DNA from: Candidatus Cloacimonetes bacterium HGW-Cloacimonetes-3
GTDB lineage: Bacteria; Cloacimonadota; Cloacimonadia; Cloacimonadales; Cloacimonadaceae
Assembly: GCA_002840645.1 (NCBI GenBank)
Contig: PHBO01000001.1
Location: forward strand, 124,001 to 188,000
Reading direction: 5' to 3'
DNA: 64,000 bases
Positions 17,717 through 25,637 of this stretch are shown one piece after another (within the stretch, counting starts at the first letter, position 1; each line of letters begins with the position of its first letter). A model generated the notes under the pieces. The model saw only the letters and a program-made list of their open reading frames with translations. It had not been told where the DNA came from and ran no database searches. Made by a program: the position numbers and the translations under genes.

Positions 17717-19732
17717 ATGAAACCAACACTTAACTCGCGTATCTTGCTATTAATAAGCATGATGGCTATACTCACTTGTATCCTGACAGCACATTCTGTA
17801 CTGCCTACGGATGCAGTAAGTAACAATAGCAGGTTCACGGAAACCGCACCCCCTGTAAGTCCTGTTCGTCCGGTTGCTGAGTTTGAGCCTGCATCGCATG
17901 TAATGATTAGCTATCCCCTGGGGATTCCAGTTTCCTTGGTAGTGCATCTTTCTAATACTGCTACGGTGATTTGTGTAGTTACGAGCGGGCAGCAAAATGC
18001 TGCTAACACAGCTTTTACAAATGCAGGAGCTAACATGGCTAATATCACCTATATGAATGCTACTACAGATAGCTACTGGACAAGAGATTTTGGCCCCTGG
18101 TTCATATTTGATGGGAATGGGGATTATGGTGTGGTGGATTTTGTTTACAACCGCCCCCGTCCCAATGACAATCTGATACCGCAGGTGTTTGCCAACCAGA
18201 ATGGACTGAACTATTATGGGATGAACATCCAGCAAACCGGTGGTAATTATATGACCGATGGCATCAACACCGCAGCGCAGACCACTATTGCCTATTCCGA
18301 AAATGGGAATAATCAGACCAACGTGAATAATAAAATGCAGAGTTTCTTGGGGATAACAAGCTATCAGGTGTTGCAAGATCCCAACAATACCTACATAGAC
18401 CATATTGACTGCTGGGGAAAGTTCCTTGCTCCCGACAAAGTCCTGATACGCAGTGTTCCCACCAGCCATGCGCAGTATAGTGAGATAGAAGCTATGGCTA
18501 ATTATTTTGCTACCCTGAACTGTGCCTGGGGCTATCCCTACAAAGTTTATAGGGTAAATACTCCCTCCAACCAGCCTTATACTAACTCACTTATTTTAAA
18601 TAAAAAAGTGTTTGTCCCTATCATGAACGGAAGCTATGATGCTGCTGCCTTGCAGGTTTACCGCAACGCTATGCCGGGTTATGAGGTGATTGGGATTACC
18701 GGAACTACTTCTGCCCCCTGGGAATCCACTGATGCTTTACATTGCCGCACCCACGAAATACCGGATAAGAATATGTTGCATATCGCACACCAGCCCTTGC
18801 ACGGTACCATATCCACGGCAAGTACATTGGATTTTAATACTGTTATCACTGCTCATAGCGGTCAGGCTTTGTATTCGGACTCGCTGTTTGTTACCTACAA
18901 AGTAAATTCCGGTGCATGGGAACGGAGCTATCTGGTGAATACTACCGGCACGAATTATACTACCATGCTAAACGGCTTTGCTCCAGGGGACACGGTGCGA
19001 TATTTTGTCCATGCAGCAGATTATTCAGGTCGCAGCTATGACCATCCGGTGTTTGCTGCACGCGATCCGCACCTATTTGTTATCCAGCAGGATAACGTAG
19101 CACCGATGATAGAACACAGCCCACTTACTACCATTGGAAATCAGCTTGAGCCTGTAAGCTTTGTGGCAAGGGTAACCGATAACATCGGCATCGACACTGT
19201 TACAATACGCTATAAGACAGATAATATGGCTACTTATACTTACCCTATGGAAAGCACCGGAGATGGCTATTACAGGTATCTTTATACACCGGATTTCGTA
19301 CAAGGCAACAGTGTATTCTACTATTCTATTCAGGCTTTCGATACTGCCATCCCTCCTAATGTGAGTAACTATCCCGGCGTTGGTACATGGTTGCAGGTGC
19401 CAATTCAGACGGTTGCTAATAGTGACGTTTTTGCTCCACAGCTTTCTGAGGGGATCAAATCCGTTTATCCAAATCCATTTACTGTGGGGAAGAACTTACT
19501 TCTAACGCTTGGCTATTATTCTGATAAGTCCGTTCCTGTTGTGTGGAGAATATTCAACATTCGCGGGCAACAGATATATGAACAAAGTTCAATATCTAAG
19601 GGAAGTGGTATGCAGGAATTAAATTGGAATGGATTTGACTCGCGTGGAAATAAATCTACAAGTGGTGTTTATATAATGGAAATTATGCTTGGTGAAAACA
19701 GCTACAAAAGTAAGCTGCTCCTGAGTAAATAG
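17717..19732 (+). CDS. Secreted peptidylarginine deiminase (PPAD-type) with T9SS-type C-terminal sorting domain
   Basis: A 671-residue exported enzyme that would convert peptidyl-arginine to citrulline. The N terminus is a signal peptide (ILLLISMMAILTCILTAHS). The deiminase fold spans about 50-360. The catalytic set is complete: D124 (YWTRDFGPW), H229 and D231 (HIDCWGKF), N290 (YTNS) and C343 (LHCRTHEIPD). These sit 6-8 residues before D130, H236, D238, N297 and C351 of Porphyromonas gingivalis PPAD. R146 and R148 (NRPRPND) match the PPAD arginines that hold a C-terminal carboxylate. Two Ig-like domains follow (about 370-570), then a sorting domain from about 580 with YPNPF, WRIFNIRGQ and GVYIMEIML. 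Simple agmatine deiminase is less likely given export and extra domains. The M14 gene follows. Confidence 0.88.
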   Translation: MKPTLNSRILLLISMMAILTCILTAHSVLPTDAVSNNSRFTETAPPVSPVRPVAEFEPASHVMISYPLGIPVSLVVHLSNTATVICVVTSGQQNAANTAFTNAGANMANITYMNATTDSYWTRDFGPWFIFDGNGDYGVVDFVYNRPRPNDNLIPQVFANQNGLNYYGMNIQQTGGNYMTDGINTAAQTTIAYSENGNNQTNVNNKMQSFLGITSYQVLQDPNNTYIDHIDCWGKFLAPDKVLIRSVPTSHAQYSEIEAMANYFATLNCAWGYPYKVYRVNTPSNQPYTNSLILNKKVFVPIMNGSYDAAALQVYRNAMPGYEVIGITGTTSAPWESTDALHCRTHEIPDKNMLHIAHQPLHGTISTASTLDFNTVITAHSGQALYSDSLFVTYKVNSGAWERSYLVNTTGTNYTTMLNGFAPGDTVRYFVHAADYSGRSYDHPVFAARDPHLFVIQQDNVAPMIEHSPLTTIGNQLEPVSFVARVTDNIGIDTVTIRYKTDNMATYTYPMESTGDGYYRYLYTPDFVQGNSVFYYSIQAFDTAIPPNVSNYPGVGTWLQVPIQTVANSDVFAPQLSEGIKSVYPNPFTVGKNLLLTLGYYSDKSVPVVWRIFNIRGQQIYEQSSISKGSGMQELNWNGFDSRGNKSTSGVYIMEIMLGENSYKSKLLLSK

Positions 19733-19786
19733 GGTATGTTGAAACACATCAACACAGAAATAATGAAGAAAAACTGTATTTTATAC

Positions 19787-19815
19787 TTGACACAAAACAT
19801 GAACTTCGTTTTGAT
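19787..19815 (+). promoter_or_regulatory. Promoter candidate upstream of the M14 peptidase leader
   Basis: TTGACA at 19787-19792, a 17-base spacer, and TTTGAT at 19810-19815 (four of six consensus bases). Transcription would start near 19822, about 30 bases before the terminator hairpin at 19855-19894. Either a short leader RNA is made, or the hairpin attenuates expression of the peptidase gene. Confidence 0.45.
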
Positions 19816-19854
19816 GGTTTCAGCCTACAGACCCTACATAGAATGCCCTCCGAG

Positions 19855-19894
19855 CAGTGGGGATGCCGCCCGGCATTCCCCACTGTATTTTTTT
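19855..19894 (+). terminator. Rho-independent terminator in front of the M14 peptidase gene
   Basis: Stem CAGTGGGGATGCC pairs with GGCATTCCCCACTG (one bulged T), a four-base loop lies between them, and the stem is followed by TATTTTTTT. It could end the deiminase transcript, whose stop is 120 bases upstream, or act as an attenuator for the next gene. Confidence 0.85.
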
Positions 19895-19920
19895 ACCTAA
19901 AAAATACTTGGGAGTATGCC

Positions 19921-22461
19921 ATGAAGTATATGTTGTTAGTTATTATGATTGCTGTCATATTAGCAATTCCACTGTTTGCTGCTGCTTCAGTTATCCCGCT
20001 TGCAGCATATCCACAATCCCCTCGCTTTGTTGCCCGCATTGTTAGCCCAACTGCAGAGAACTTCACCCAATTTACGCGTGCAGGCTTTGACATTTGTAGC
20101 TACCATCCCGGTGAACATCTCGACATTCTGCTGGATGATTCCCTATTTCAAGAACTGAAAGCAGACTACCCATCGTTGCATATCACCCAGACAGAAGCAC
20201 AACTGAAAGCCAACCTGCTTTCTAATGAGAGAGATATACCGGGTTATCGGAACTATCAAACTATGCTGGACGAACTAATGCAATTGCAAGCCCAGTATCC
20301 CAATTTGATGCAGGTAACTTCAATAGGCAATACATGGGGTGCTCAGTACGCTGCCCAACAGATAAGCACTTATCAGGATTTTGACCACCAGATATGGGCG
20401 GTTAAGCTATCTAACAATGTCCAAATGAATGAGGATGAGCCTGCTTTCTACTTTGTGGGAGAGCACCATGCCCGCGAACCTATAAGCATGGAGACGGTGA
20501 TGGGCATCTTGAATCACCTACTGGAAGGCTATGGCGTGGACACAAGTATCACAGATTACCTTAATACTTCGGAGATATGGTTGGTGCCACTGTTGAACCC
20601 GGATGGTCATAAGATTGTGATAGACCAGACAGATGTGTGGTGGCGTAAAAACCTGCGTGATAACAACGGCAATCACGCTATTAACCTGGATGACTATGGC
20701 AATGGAGCTGATGGGGTGGACTTAAACCGCAACTACGGCTATAAATGGGGCTTTCAGAGTGCAACGGATGACCCCTTTTCGGTTACCTATCATGGAACAG
20801 AGGCATTTTCGGAATTGGAAACTCAGGTTTTCAGGGACTTATTATTGTCACGTAACTTTATCGCCGGGATTAGCTATCACACTTATGGGCAATATGTTTT
20901 GTACCCATTTGGCTACCAACAGAATATCATCTCTCCCGATGCAGTAGAAATGCATGCACTTGCCGGTGCTATGGCTGCTACTATCCCCACCCAAAGCGGT
21001 GGTTCCCATTACAGTTCCATGCCGTCATACTCCTTGTACCCGGTAAGTGGAAGCTCTGATGACTGGGCTTATGGCGAAAAGGGTATATTTGCCTACACCA
21101 TCGAAATGGCAGAGGAATTTATTCCCCCTGCTGCTGAGGTGCCGGAGATAGTGCAAAACAACCTTACGGCTGCTAAACTGCTACTTGCCCGCAAGAACAG
21201 CAAGCTTTTGAAAGGGCATATTACCGATGCCCTAACCGGTGAACCCCTGCAAGCCATGATATTTGTGGAAGGCATAGACAACAATCCGCTAAAAACTAAT
21301 CAAACCTATTCAGAACCGGTATATGGCTCATACTATCGCTTTCTACCGGAAGGCACATATCAGGTGCAATACATATGCCCCGGATACTCTGCCGAAAGTT
21401 TTAGTCAGTCTATAGTAAGTACCGGAGTTACCATACAGGATGTTGCCTTATTGCCGGCTGAGCCATTCAGCTTACAAGTGCATATATCCGACCCAACCGG
21501 CAGTGCTATAGCCGGAGCAACCTTAGCTTTTCTTGACACCGAACAGTTTACTTACCATAGCAATGAGCAAGGGTTAATAAACATCAATAACTTCCTGCCG
21601 GGCACTTACCGAATATCCATTACCTGCCCCGGATATGAACAGCTATTACGCATGGAAAGTTTTTCCGGTACAAGCCGCACCTTTATCTTAAACTCAAATC
21701 CCCAGGTAGCAGATGGCTTCGAGCTTGGTCTCACTGCCTGGCAAATATCCGGTAACTGGGAGCGCAGCACAAGCCAGCACTACAGCGGAAGCTACAGCCT
21801 AACAGATAGCCCCACCGGGAATTATTCCAATAACCAAACCAGCAATTGCAGATTGCTCCAGCCTGTGAATCTTCAGGGAGTGCTGAACGTCAACTTACAG
21901 TTTTATGCTAAGCATAACATATCTTTGGATGGTGATTATTGCATGTTGCAATACTCCACCAACGGGGTTACCTGGAAGTATCTGGATGATTTCACCGGAG
22001 TATCGGCTTGGCAATTATACTCTTACAATCTGAATCACCTCATTGGCAGCAATGCTTATCTGCGCTTCACCATGTATAGCAATAGCTCCGGTTCTGCAGA
22101 CGGTATCTATATAGATGATGTAAAAGTATTTGTTACATCCCATCCCACTAATTTAACTGAAGAGCTTCTGCCTACTCCCAGCCTAAGTATAAACAGCTAT
22201 CCTAACCCCTTTAGCGACAAGCTGAACCTGGAAATAGACTGCCCTGAAAATAGCAAAAGCCCGATAGCCATCGCCGTTTACAATCTGAAAGGGCAGCTGG
22301 TAAGAGAGCTGTTTAGCGAGGTCTTAGCCCAGGGCAAACATCAATTAGTGTGGGATGGCAAGGATGCCTCAGCCCAAGCCTGCGCCAACGGCATGTATTT
22401 TATCAAGCTATCCCGTACGAACGAGCAAATTAAGAGCATAAAAACCATATTACTTAAATAA
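19921..22461 (+). CDS. Secreted M14 zinc carboxypeptidase with T9SS-type sorting domain (CPG70-like)
   Basis: About 846 residues from the ATG at 19921. The longer frame from 19843 runs through the terminator and lacks a signal at its start; GGGAG precedes 19921. A signal peptide (LLVIMIAVILAIPLFAAA) is followed by a propeptide-like region and an M14 domain (about 105-415). Zinc ligands are H183 and E186 (HHARE) and H320 (SYHTYG). Other M14 motifs are NPDG (226-229), DLNRNYG (267-273) and catalytic E395 (TIEMAE). Two carboxypeptidase-regulatory-like beta domains (about 425-590), a jelly-roll/MAM-like domain (about 595-745) and the sorting domain (YPNPF, YNLKGQLVREL, GMYFIKLS) follow. The architecture resembles P. 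gingivalis CPG70, which trims C-terminal Lys/Arg. An ABC transporter gene begins 16 bases downstream. Confidence 0.9.
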   Translation: MKYMLLVIMIAVILAIPLFAAASVIPLAAYPQSPRFVARIVSPTAENFTQFTRAGFDICSYHPGEHLDILLDDSLFQELKADYPSLHITQTEAQLKANLLSNERDIPGYRNYQTMLDELMQLQAQYPNLMQVTSIGNTWGAQYAAQQISTYQDFDHQIWAVKLSNNVQMNEDEPAFYFVGEHHAREPISMETVMGILNHLLEGYGVDTSITDYLNTSEIWLVPLLNPDGHKIVIDQTDVWWRKNLRDNNGNHAINLDDYGNGADGVDLNRNYGYKWGFQSATDDPFSVTYHGTEAFSELETQVFRDLLLSRNFIAGISYHTYGQYVLYPFGYQQNIISPDAVEMHALAGAMAATIPTQSGGSHYSSMPSYSLYPVSGSSDDWAYGEKGIFAYTIEMAEEFIPPAAEVPEIVQNNLTAAKLLLARKNSKLLKGHITDALTGEPLQAMIFVEGIDNNPLKTNQTYSEPVYGSYYRFLPEGTYQVQYICPGYSAESFSQSIVSTGVTIQDVALLPAEPFSLQVHISDPTGSAIAGATLAFLDTEQFTYHSNEQGLININNFLPGTYRISITCPGYEQLLRMESFSGTSRTFILNSNPQVADGFELGLTAWQISGNWERSTSQHYSGSYSLTDSPTGNYSNNQTSNCRLLQPVNLQGVLNVNLQFYAKHNISLDGDYCMLQYSTNGVTWKYLDDFTGVSAWQLYSYNLNHLIGSNAYLRFTMYSNSSGSADGIYIDDVKVFVTSHPTNLTEELLPTPSLSINSYPNPFSDKLNLEIDCPENSKSPIAIAVYNLKGQLVRELFSEVLAQGKHQLVWDGKDASAQACANGMYFIKLSRTNEQIKSIKTILLK

Positions 22462-22477
22462 GGAGACTTAAACCCAA

Positions 22478-23665
22478 TTGGAAGAAATCCGTATTGAGCA
22501 TTTAAGTAAAGATTTTGACGGCTTCGTTGCTGTGGACGATGTTTCGTTAACAATAAACAACGGAGAGCTATTCTCCTTCTTAGGCCCCAGCGGGTGCGGC
22601 AAAACAACTCTGCTACGCATGATCGCCGGCTTTGAAGCTCCAAGCAAGGGAAGAATTGTAATCGGCAACATAGATATCACAGATATCCCGCCTTACAAGC
22701 GTCAGGTAAACACCATTTTCCAAAACTACTCCCTCTTTCCCCACATGACAGTATTCGATAACGTCGCCTTTGGTTTGCGTATCCGTAAAACGCCTAAACC
22801 TGAGATAAAAGACAGGGTGGGGGAGATGCTTGCTTTGGTGAAGATGGAAGATCAGGCGTTCAGATATCCAGACCAACTCTCCGGTGGAATGAAGCAACGC
22901 ATTGCCATTGCCCGTGCACTTATCAACAAGCCAAAGGTGCTGCTGTTGGATGAGCCGTTGGCTGCATTGGATTTAAAGCTGCGCCAGCACATGCTGATTG
23001 AGCTGATGAACATCCACGATGCAGTAGGCATCACCTTTATCTACGTTACCCACGACCAGGGCGAGGCAATGAGTATTTCAGACCGCGTGGCATTAATGAA
23101 CCATGGCAAGATAGTGCAGGAAGGACCTCCAGACGACATCTATGAACGCCCCCAAAGCATCTTCTCCGCATACTTCATTGGTGAAACTAACTTGATAACA
23201 GGTGAGGTTATCGCCATTGAGGATGGCTTTATGCAGCTTAAATGCCCCGATGGTAATGGCGGTTCCTTCGAGATAGGCAGCACTTTCCACTTCGCCCAGG
23301 TTTTAGGCAGAGAGTTAACCGTTTCACTGCGTCCGGAAAAGATAGCCATCTCTCGCAGCAAACCCCGTGTTCAAGACGATGTGAATATGCTGCGGGGCAC
23401 GATTGAGGACATTCTGTATCTCGGTACCCATACGCAGTATATCGTGCGGGTGGGAGCACTTAGATTTAGAGTGTTCAGTCAGCATAAACGGGTATATTTC
23501 GATGATAAAGCTCTCGATTGGGAAGAAGCCGTGTGGCTTTTCTGGCACAATTCGGATTCTTGGCTAATAGATGAAATACAGGATAACGAAACATCTGCCA
23601 CAGAACCACCAGATGGTGGCGTGAACCATTACCAACGCTCCACAAAGCGTCCAACTAAGGTATGA
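22478..23665 (+). CDS. potA: ABC transporter ATPase, spermidine/putrescine type (PotA)
   Basis: A 395-residue importer ATPase with Walker A GPSGCGKTT, Q-loop, signature LSGGMKQR, Walker B LLLDEPLAALD and switch His in VTHDQGEAM. A C-terminal TOBE-like domain (about 285-365) is typical of PotA/MalK-type subunits. Translation seems to begin at a TTG (22478-22480), with AGGAG twelve bases upstream; no ATG is available nearby. A polar tail (about 370-395) follows the TOBE domain. Two permease genes follow with four-base overlaps. The substrate is inferred from family resemblance only. Confidence 0.88.
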   Translation: MEEIRIEHLSKDFDGFVAVDDVSLTINNGELFSFLGPSGCGKTTLLRMIAGFEAPSKGRIVIGNIDITDIPPYKRQVNTIFQNYSLFPHMTVFDNVAFGLRIRKTPKPEIKDRVGEMLALVKMEDQAFRYPDQLSGGMKQRIAIARALINKPKVLLLDEPLAALDLKLRQHMLIELMNIHDAVGITFIYVTHDQGEAMSISDRVALMNHGKIVQEGPPDDIYERPQSIFSAYFIGETNLITGEVIAIEDGFMQLKCPDGNGGSFEIGSTFHFAQVLGRELTVSLRPEKIAISRSKPRVQDDVNMLRGTIEDILYLGTHTQYIVRVGALRFRVFSQHKRVYFDDKALDWEEAVWLFWHNSDSWLIDEIQDNETSATEPPDGGVNHYQRSTKRPTKV

Positions 23666-24573
23666 GCAGCTTACCAAAGCAGAACTGGAACCTCTCGAAC
23701 AACAATTCCAGCCGGGCTGAGAGCAAGCGTAACATAGCTTCTTGGGCATTAACCGCCCCGGTGTTGTTTTGGTTGATCGTTTTTTTTCTGATTCCCTATC
23801 TTATCGTTATCATATACAGCTTTCTTACCCCCGATATCTATGATGTTAAGTTCGAGTTCTCTCTGGATGCCTATCGTCAGGCGTTTAGTGCGGATTATCT
23901 AAATACCTTCTATCATTCTTTCAGCTTAGCTATATTAACCACCTTGCTTTGCTTACTGCTTGGTTTTCCTGTGGCATATTACATTGCCAGAGCTAAGGAT
24001 AAGCTCAAAAACACCCTATTGGTCTTGATTATTATCCCCTTCTGGACGAATCTTATCATTCGCATCTTTTCCTGGCGTATTTTTCTGGCATACAACGGCG
24101 TGCTGAACGATGTCCTGATCAACATGGGCATCATCACCAAACCTCTGGAAATAATGCGTACAGATCTTGCCGTAACCCTTGTTATGGTATATGTTTATCT
24201 GCCATACATGATTCTTCCGCTATACAGTGTACTGGAAAAGCTGGATTTCACGCTTCTGCATGCTGCAATGGATTTGGGTGCAAACGAGGTGAAAGCCTTC
24301 TTCCGCATTACCTTGCCTCTATCGATAGAAGGCATTTTTGCGGGTTCCTTATTGGTGTTCATTCCCGCATTGGGGGCATACCTTATTCCCCAATTGGTGG
24401 GTAACCAGAAAACGCTGTACTTAGGGCAAGTGATCACCTACAAAATAAAGAATATCCCTCGCAATTGGCCTATGGCATCAGCTTTGTCGCTTACCTTGTT
24501 ATTCTTTGTGGCGGTTCTGCTAATATTGCTGTACGCCCTGTACAGACACAATAAATCACGGCGGATAGCATGA
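23662..24573 (+). CDS. potB: ABC transporter permease, PotB type
   Basis: A 303-residue inner-membrane permease with six predicted helices and the EAA-type loop AAMDLGANEVKAFFRITLPLSIEGI that contacts the ATPase. The opening PVLFWLIVFFLIPYLIVIIYSF and the YYIARAKDK segment resemble PotB/PotH. It overlaps potA and potC by four bases each. It forms a heterodimeric channel with the next gene product. Confidence 0.88.
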   Translation: MSSLPKQNWNLSNNNSSRAESKRNIASWALTAPVLFWLIVFFLIPYLIVIIYSFLTPDIYDVKFEFSLDAYRQAFSADYLNTFYHSFSLAILTTLLCLLLGFPVAYYIARAKDKLKNTLLVLIIIPFWTNLIIRIFSWRIFLAYNGVLNDVLINMGIITKPLEIMRTDLAVTLVMVYVYLPYMILPLYSVLEKLDFTLLHAAMDLGANEVKAFFRITLPLSIEGIFAGSLLVFIPALGAYLIPQLVGNQKTLYLGQVITYKIKNIPRNWPMASALSLTLLFFVAVLLILLYALYRHNKSRRIA

Positions 24574-25370
24574 AGCGCATCACTGCATCCCGTTTCTATA
24601 AAGGTTTTAATCTAACTGCCTTCAGCTTGGTGATGACCTTTCTATATGTTCCAATTGTCATCTTGGTAATCTTCAGTTTTAATGATGCCAAGATAATCAC
24701 CGGCTGGAGAGGCTTCACCTGGAAGTACTATGCTCAATTGTGGCAAAATGACATCATCAAGCAAGCCTTCCGCAACACCATGCTTATCGCTGTGCTTTCC
24801 ACCCTTGTTTCCACTGTATTTGGCATACTTACTGCCCTGGGCTTGCAGAACAAGAAGTTCAGTGGGCGTAAGCTGATATCTGCGCTAATCTATGTCCCGC
24901 TGGTGATTCCCGATATCCTGATGGGTGTTTCTCTGGCACTGCTTTTTAATTTTACCCGCGTGAACACCGGCATGTTTACCGTGCTGATCGCCCACATCAC
25001 ATTTTGCATCTCATACACGGTTATCGTCATCAATTCCCGTCTGGAGGGTTTTGACTATTCTCTGGTTGAGGCGGCGATGGATTTAGGTGCAAAACCCGGC
25101 TATATCTTTTGGAGGATAAAGTTTCCGCTCATGCTACCGGGGATTATTGCTGCGGCACTGCTTGCTTTTACGCTTTCCATAGACGATTTCATCATCACCT
25201 TCTTCACTTCCGGCAGAGGTTTCGACACACTGCCCATCTATGTGGAAGGCACCATTCGTCACGGCACGATAACCACAATTAATTCCCTATCCACCTTGAT
25301 GATTGGCTTTACACTATTCCTGGTGGTTATCACCAAGCGCATGCGAAAAGTACTGATTTCTGCATTGTAA
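24570..25370 (+). CDS. potC: ABC transporter permease, PotC type
   Basis: A 266-residue permease, six helices, with the coupling loop AAMDLGAKPGYIFWRIKFPLMLPGI and the PotC-like stretch TLSIDDFIITFFTSGRGFDTLPIYV. It is the last gene of the M14-potABC run. No PotD-like periplasmic binding protein follows; after the stop comes a strong hairpin and a new transcription unit. Confidence 0.88.
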   Translation: MKRITASRFYKGFNLTAFSLVMTFLYVPIVILVIFSFNDAKIITGWRGFTWKYYAQLWQNDIIKQAFRNTMLIAVLSTLVSTVFGILTALGLQNKKFSGRKLISALIYVPLVIPDILMGVSLALLFNFTRVNTGMFTVLIAHITFCISYTVIVINSRLEGFDYSLVEAAMDLGAKPGYIFWRIKFPLMLPGIIAAALLAFTLSIDDFIITFFTSGRGFDTLPIYVEGTIRHGTITTINSLSTLMIGFTLFLVVITKRMRKVLISAL

Positions 25371-25420
25371 ATGCATGCTGAACGTTATCTATGCCCTTGC
25401 TTGTATCTCTTATGCTTCCA

Positions 25421-25475
25421 TAACAATCCTCTAACACATCCCTAATGGCGTTAGGGATGTGTTAGAGGATTGTTA
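25421..25475 (+). repeat. Long perfect hairpin (25-bp stem, 5-base loop)
   Basis: Arms 25421-25445 and 25451-25475 are exact reverse complements around TGGCG. It lies 50 bases after potC and has no T-tract on either strand. It probably stabilises or ends the pot transcript, or belongs to the family of palindromic repeats seen between operons here. Confidence 0.8.
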
Positions 25476-25637
25476 CAGCTTCGCTAAAGATAGCAGCAAG
25501 CAGCAAGCAGGGGAAAATGCACACAAATATACGCACAAAAATGTGTATGGGAGGTGAAATGTAAATAATCAATCTCTGCTTGACACGAACAGCCCTTTGA
25601 GAAAAGTAACTTTTCAAGGTTAGGAGAAACCCCCTAC

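Noticed and set aside
17750..18469. Minus-strand 239-codon frame inside the deiminase gene
   Set aside because: Antisense shadow of a gene whose catalytic residues are all intact.
17717..19732. Plain cytoplasmic agmatine deiminase
   Set aside because: It has a signal peptide, Ig-like domains and a sorting domain, and keeps PPAD-type substrate arginines.
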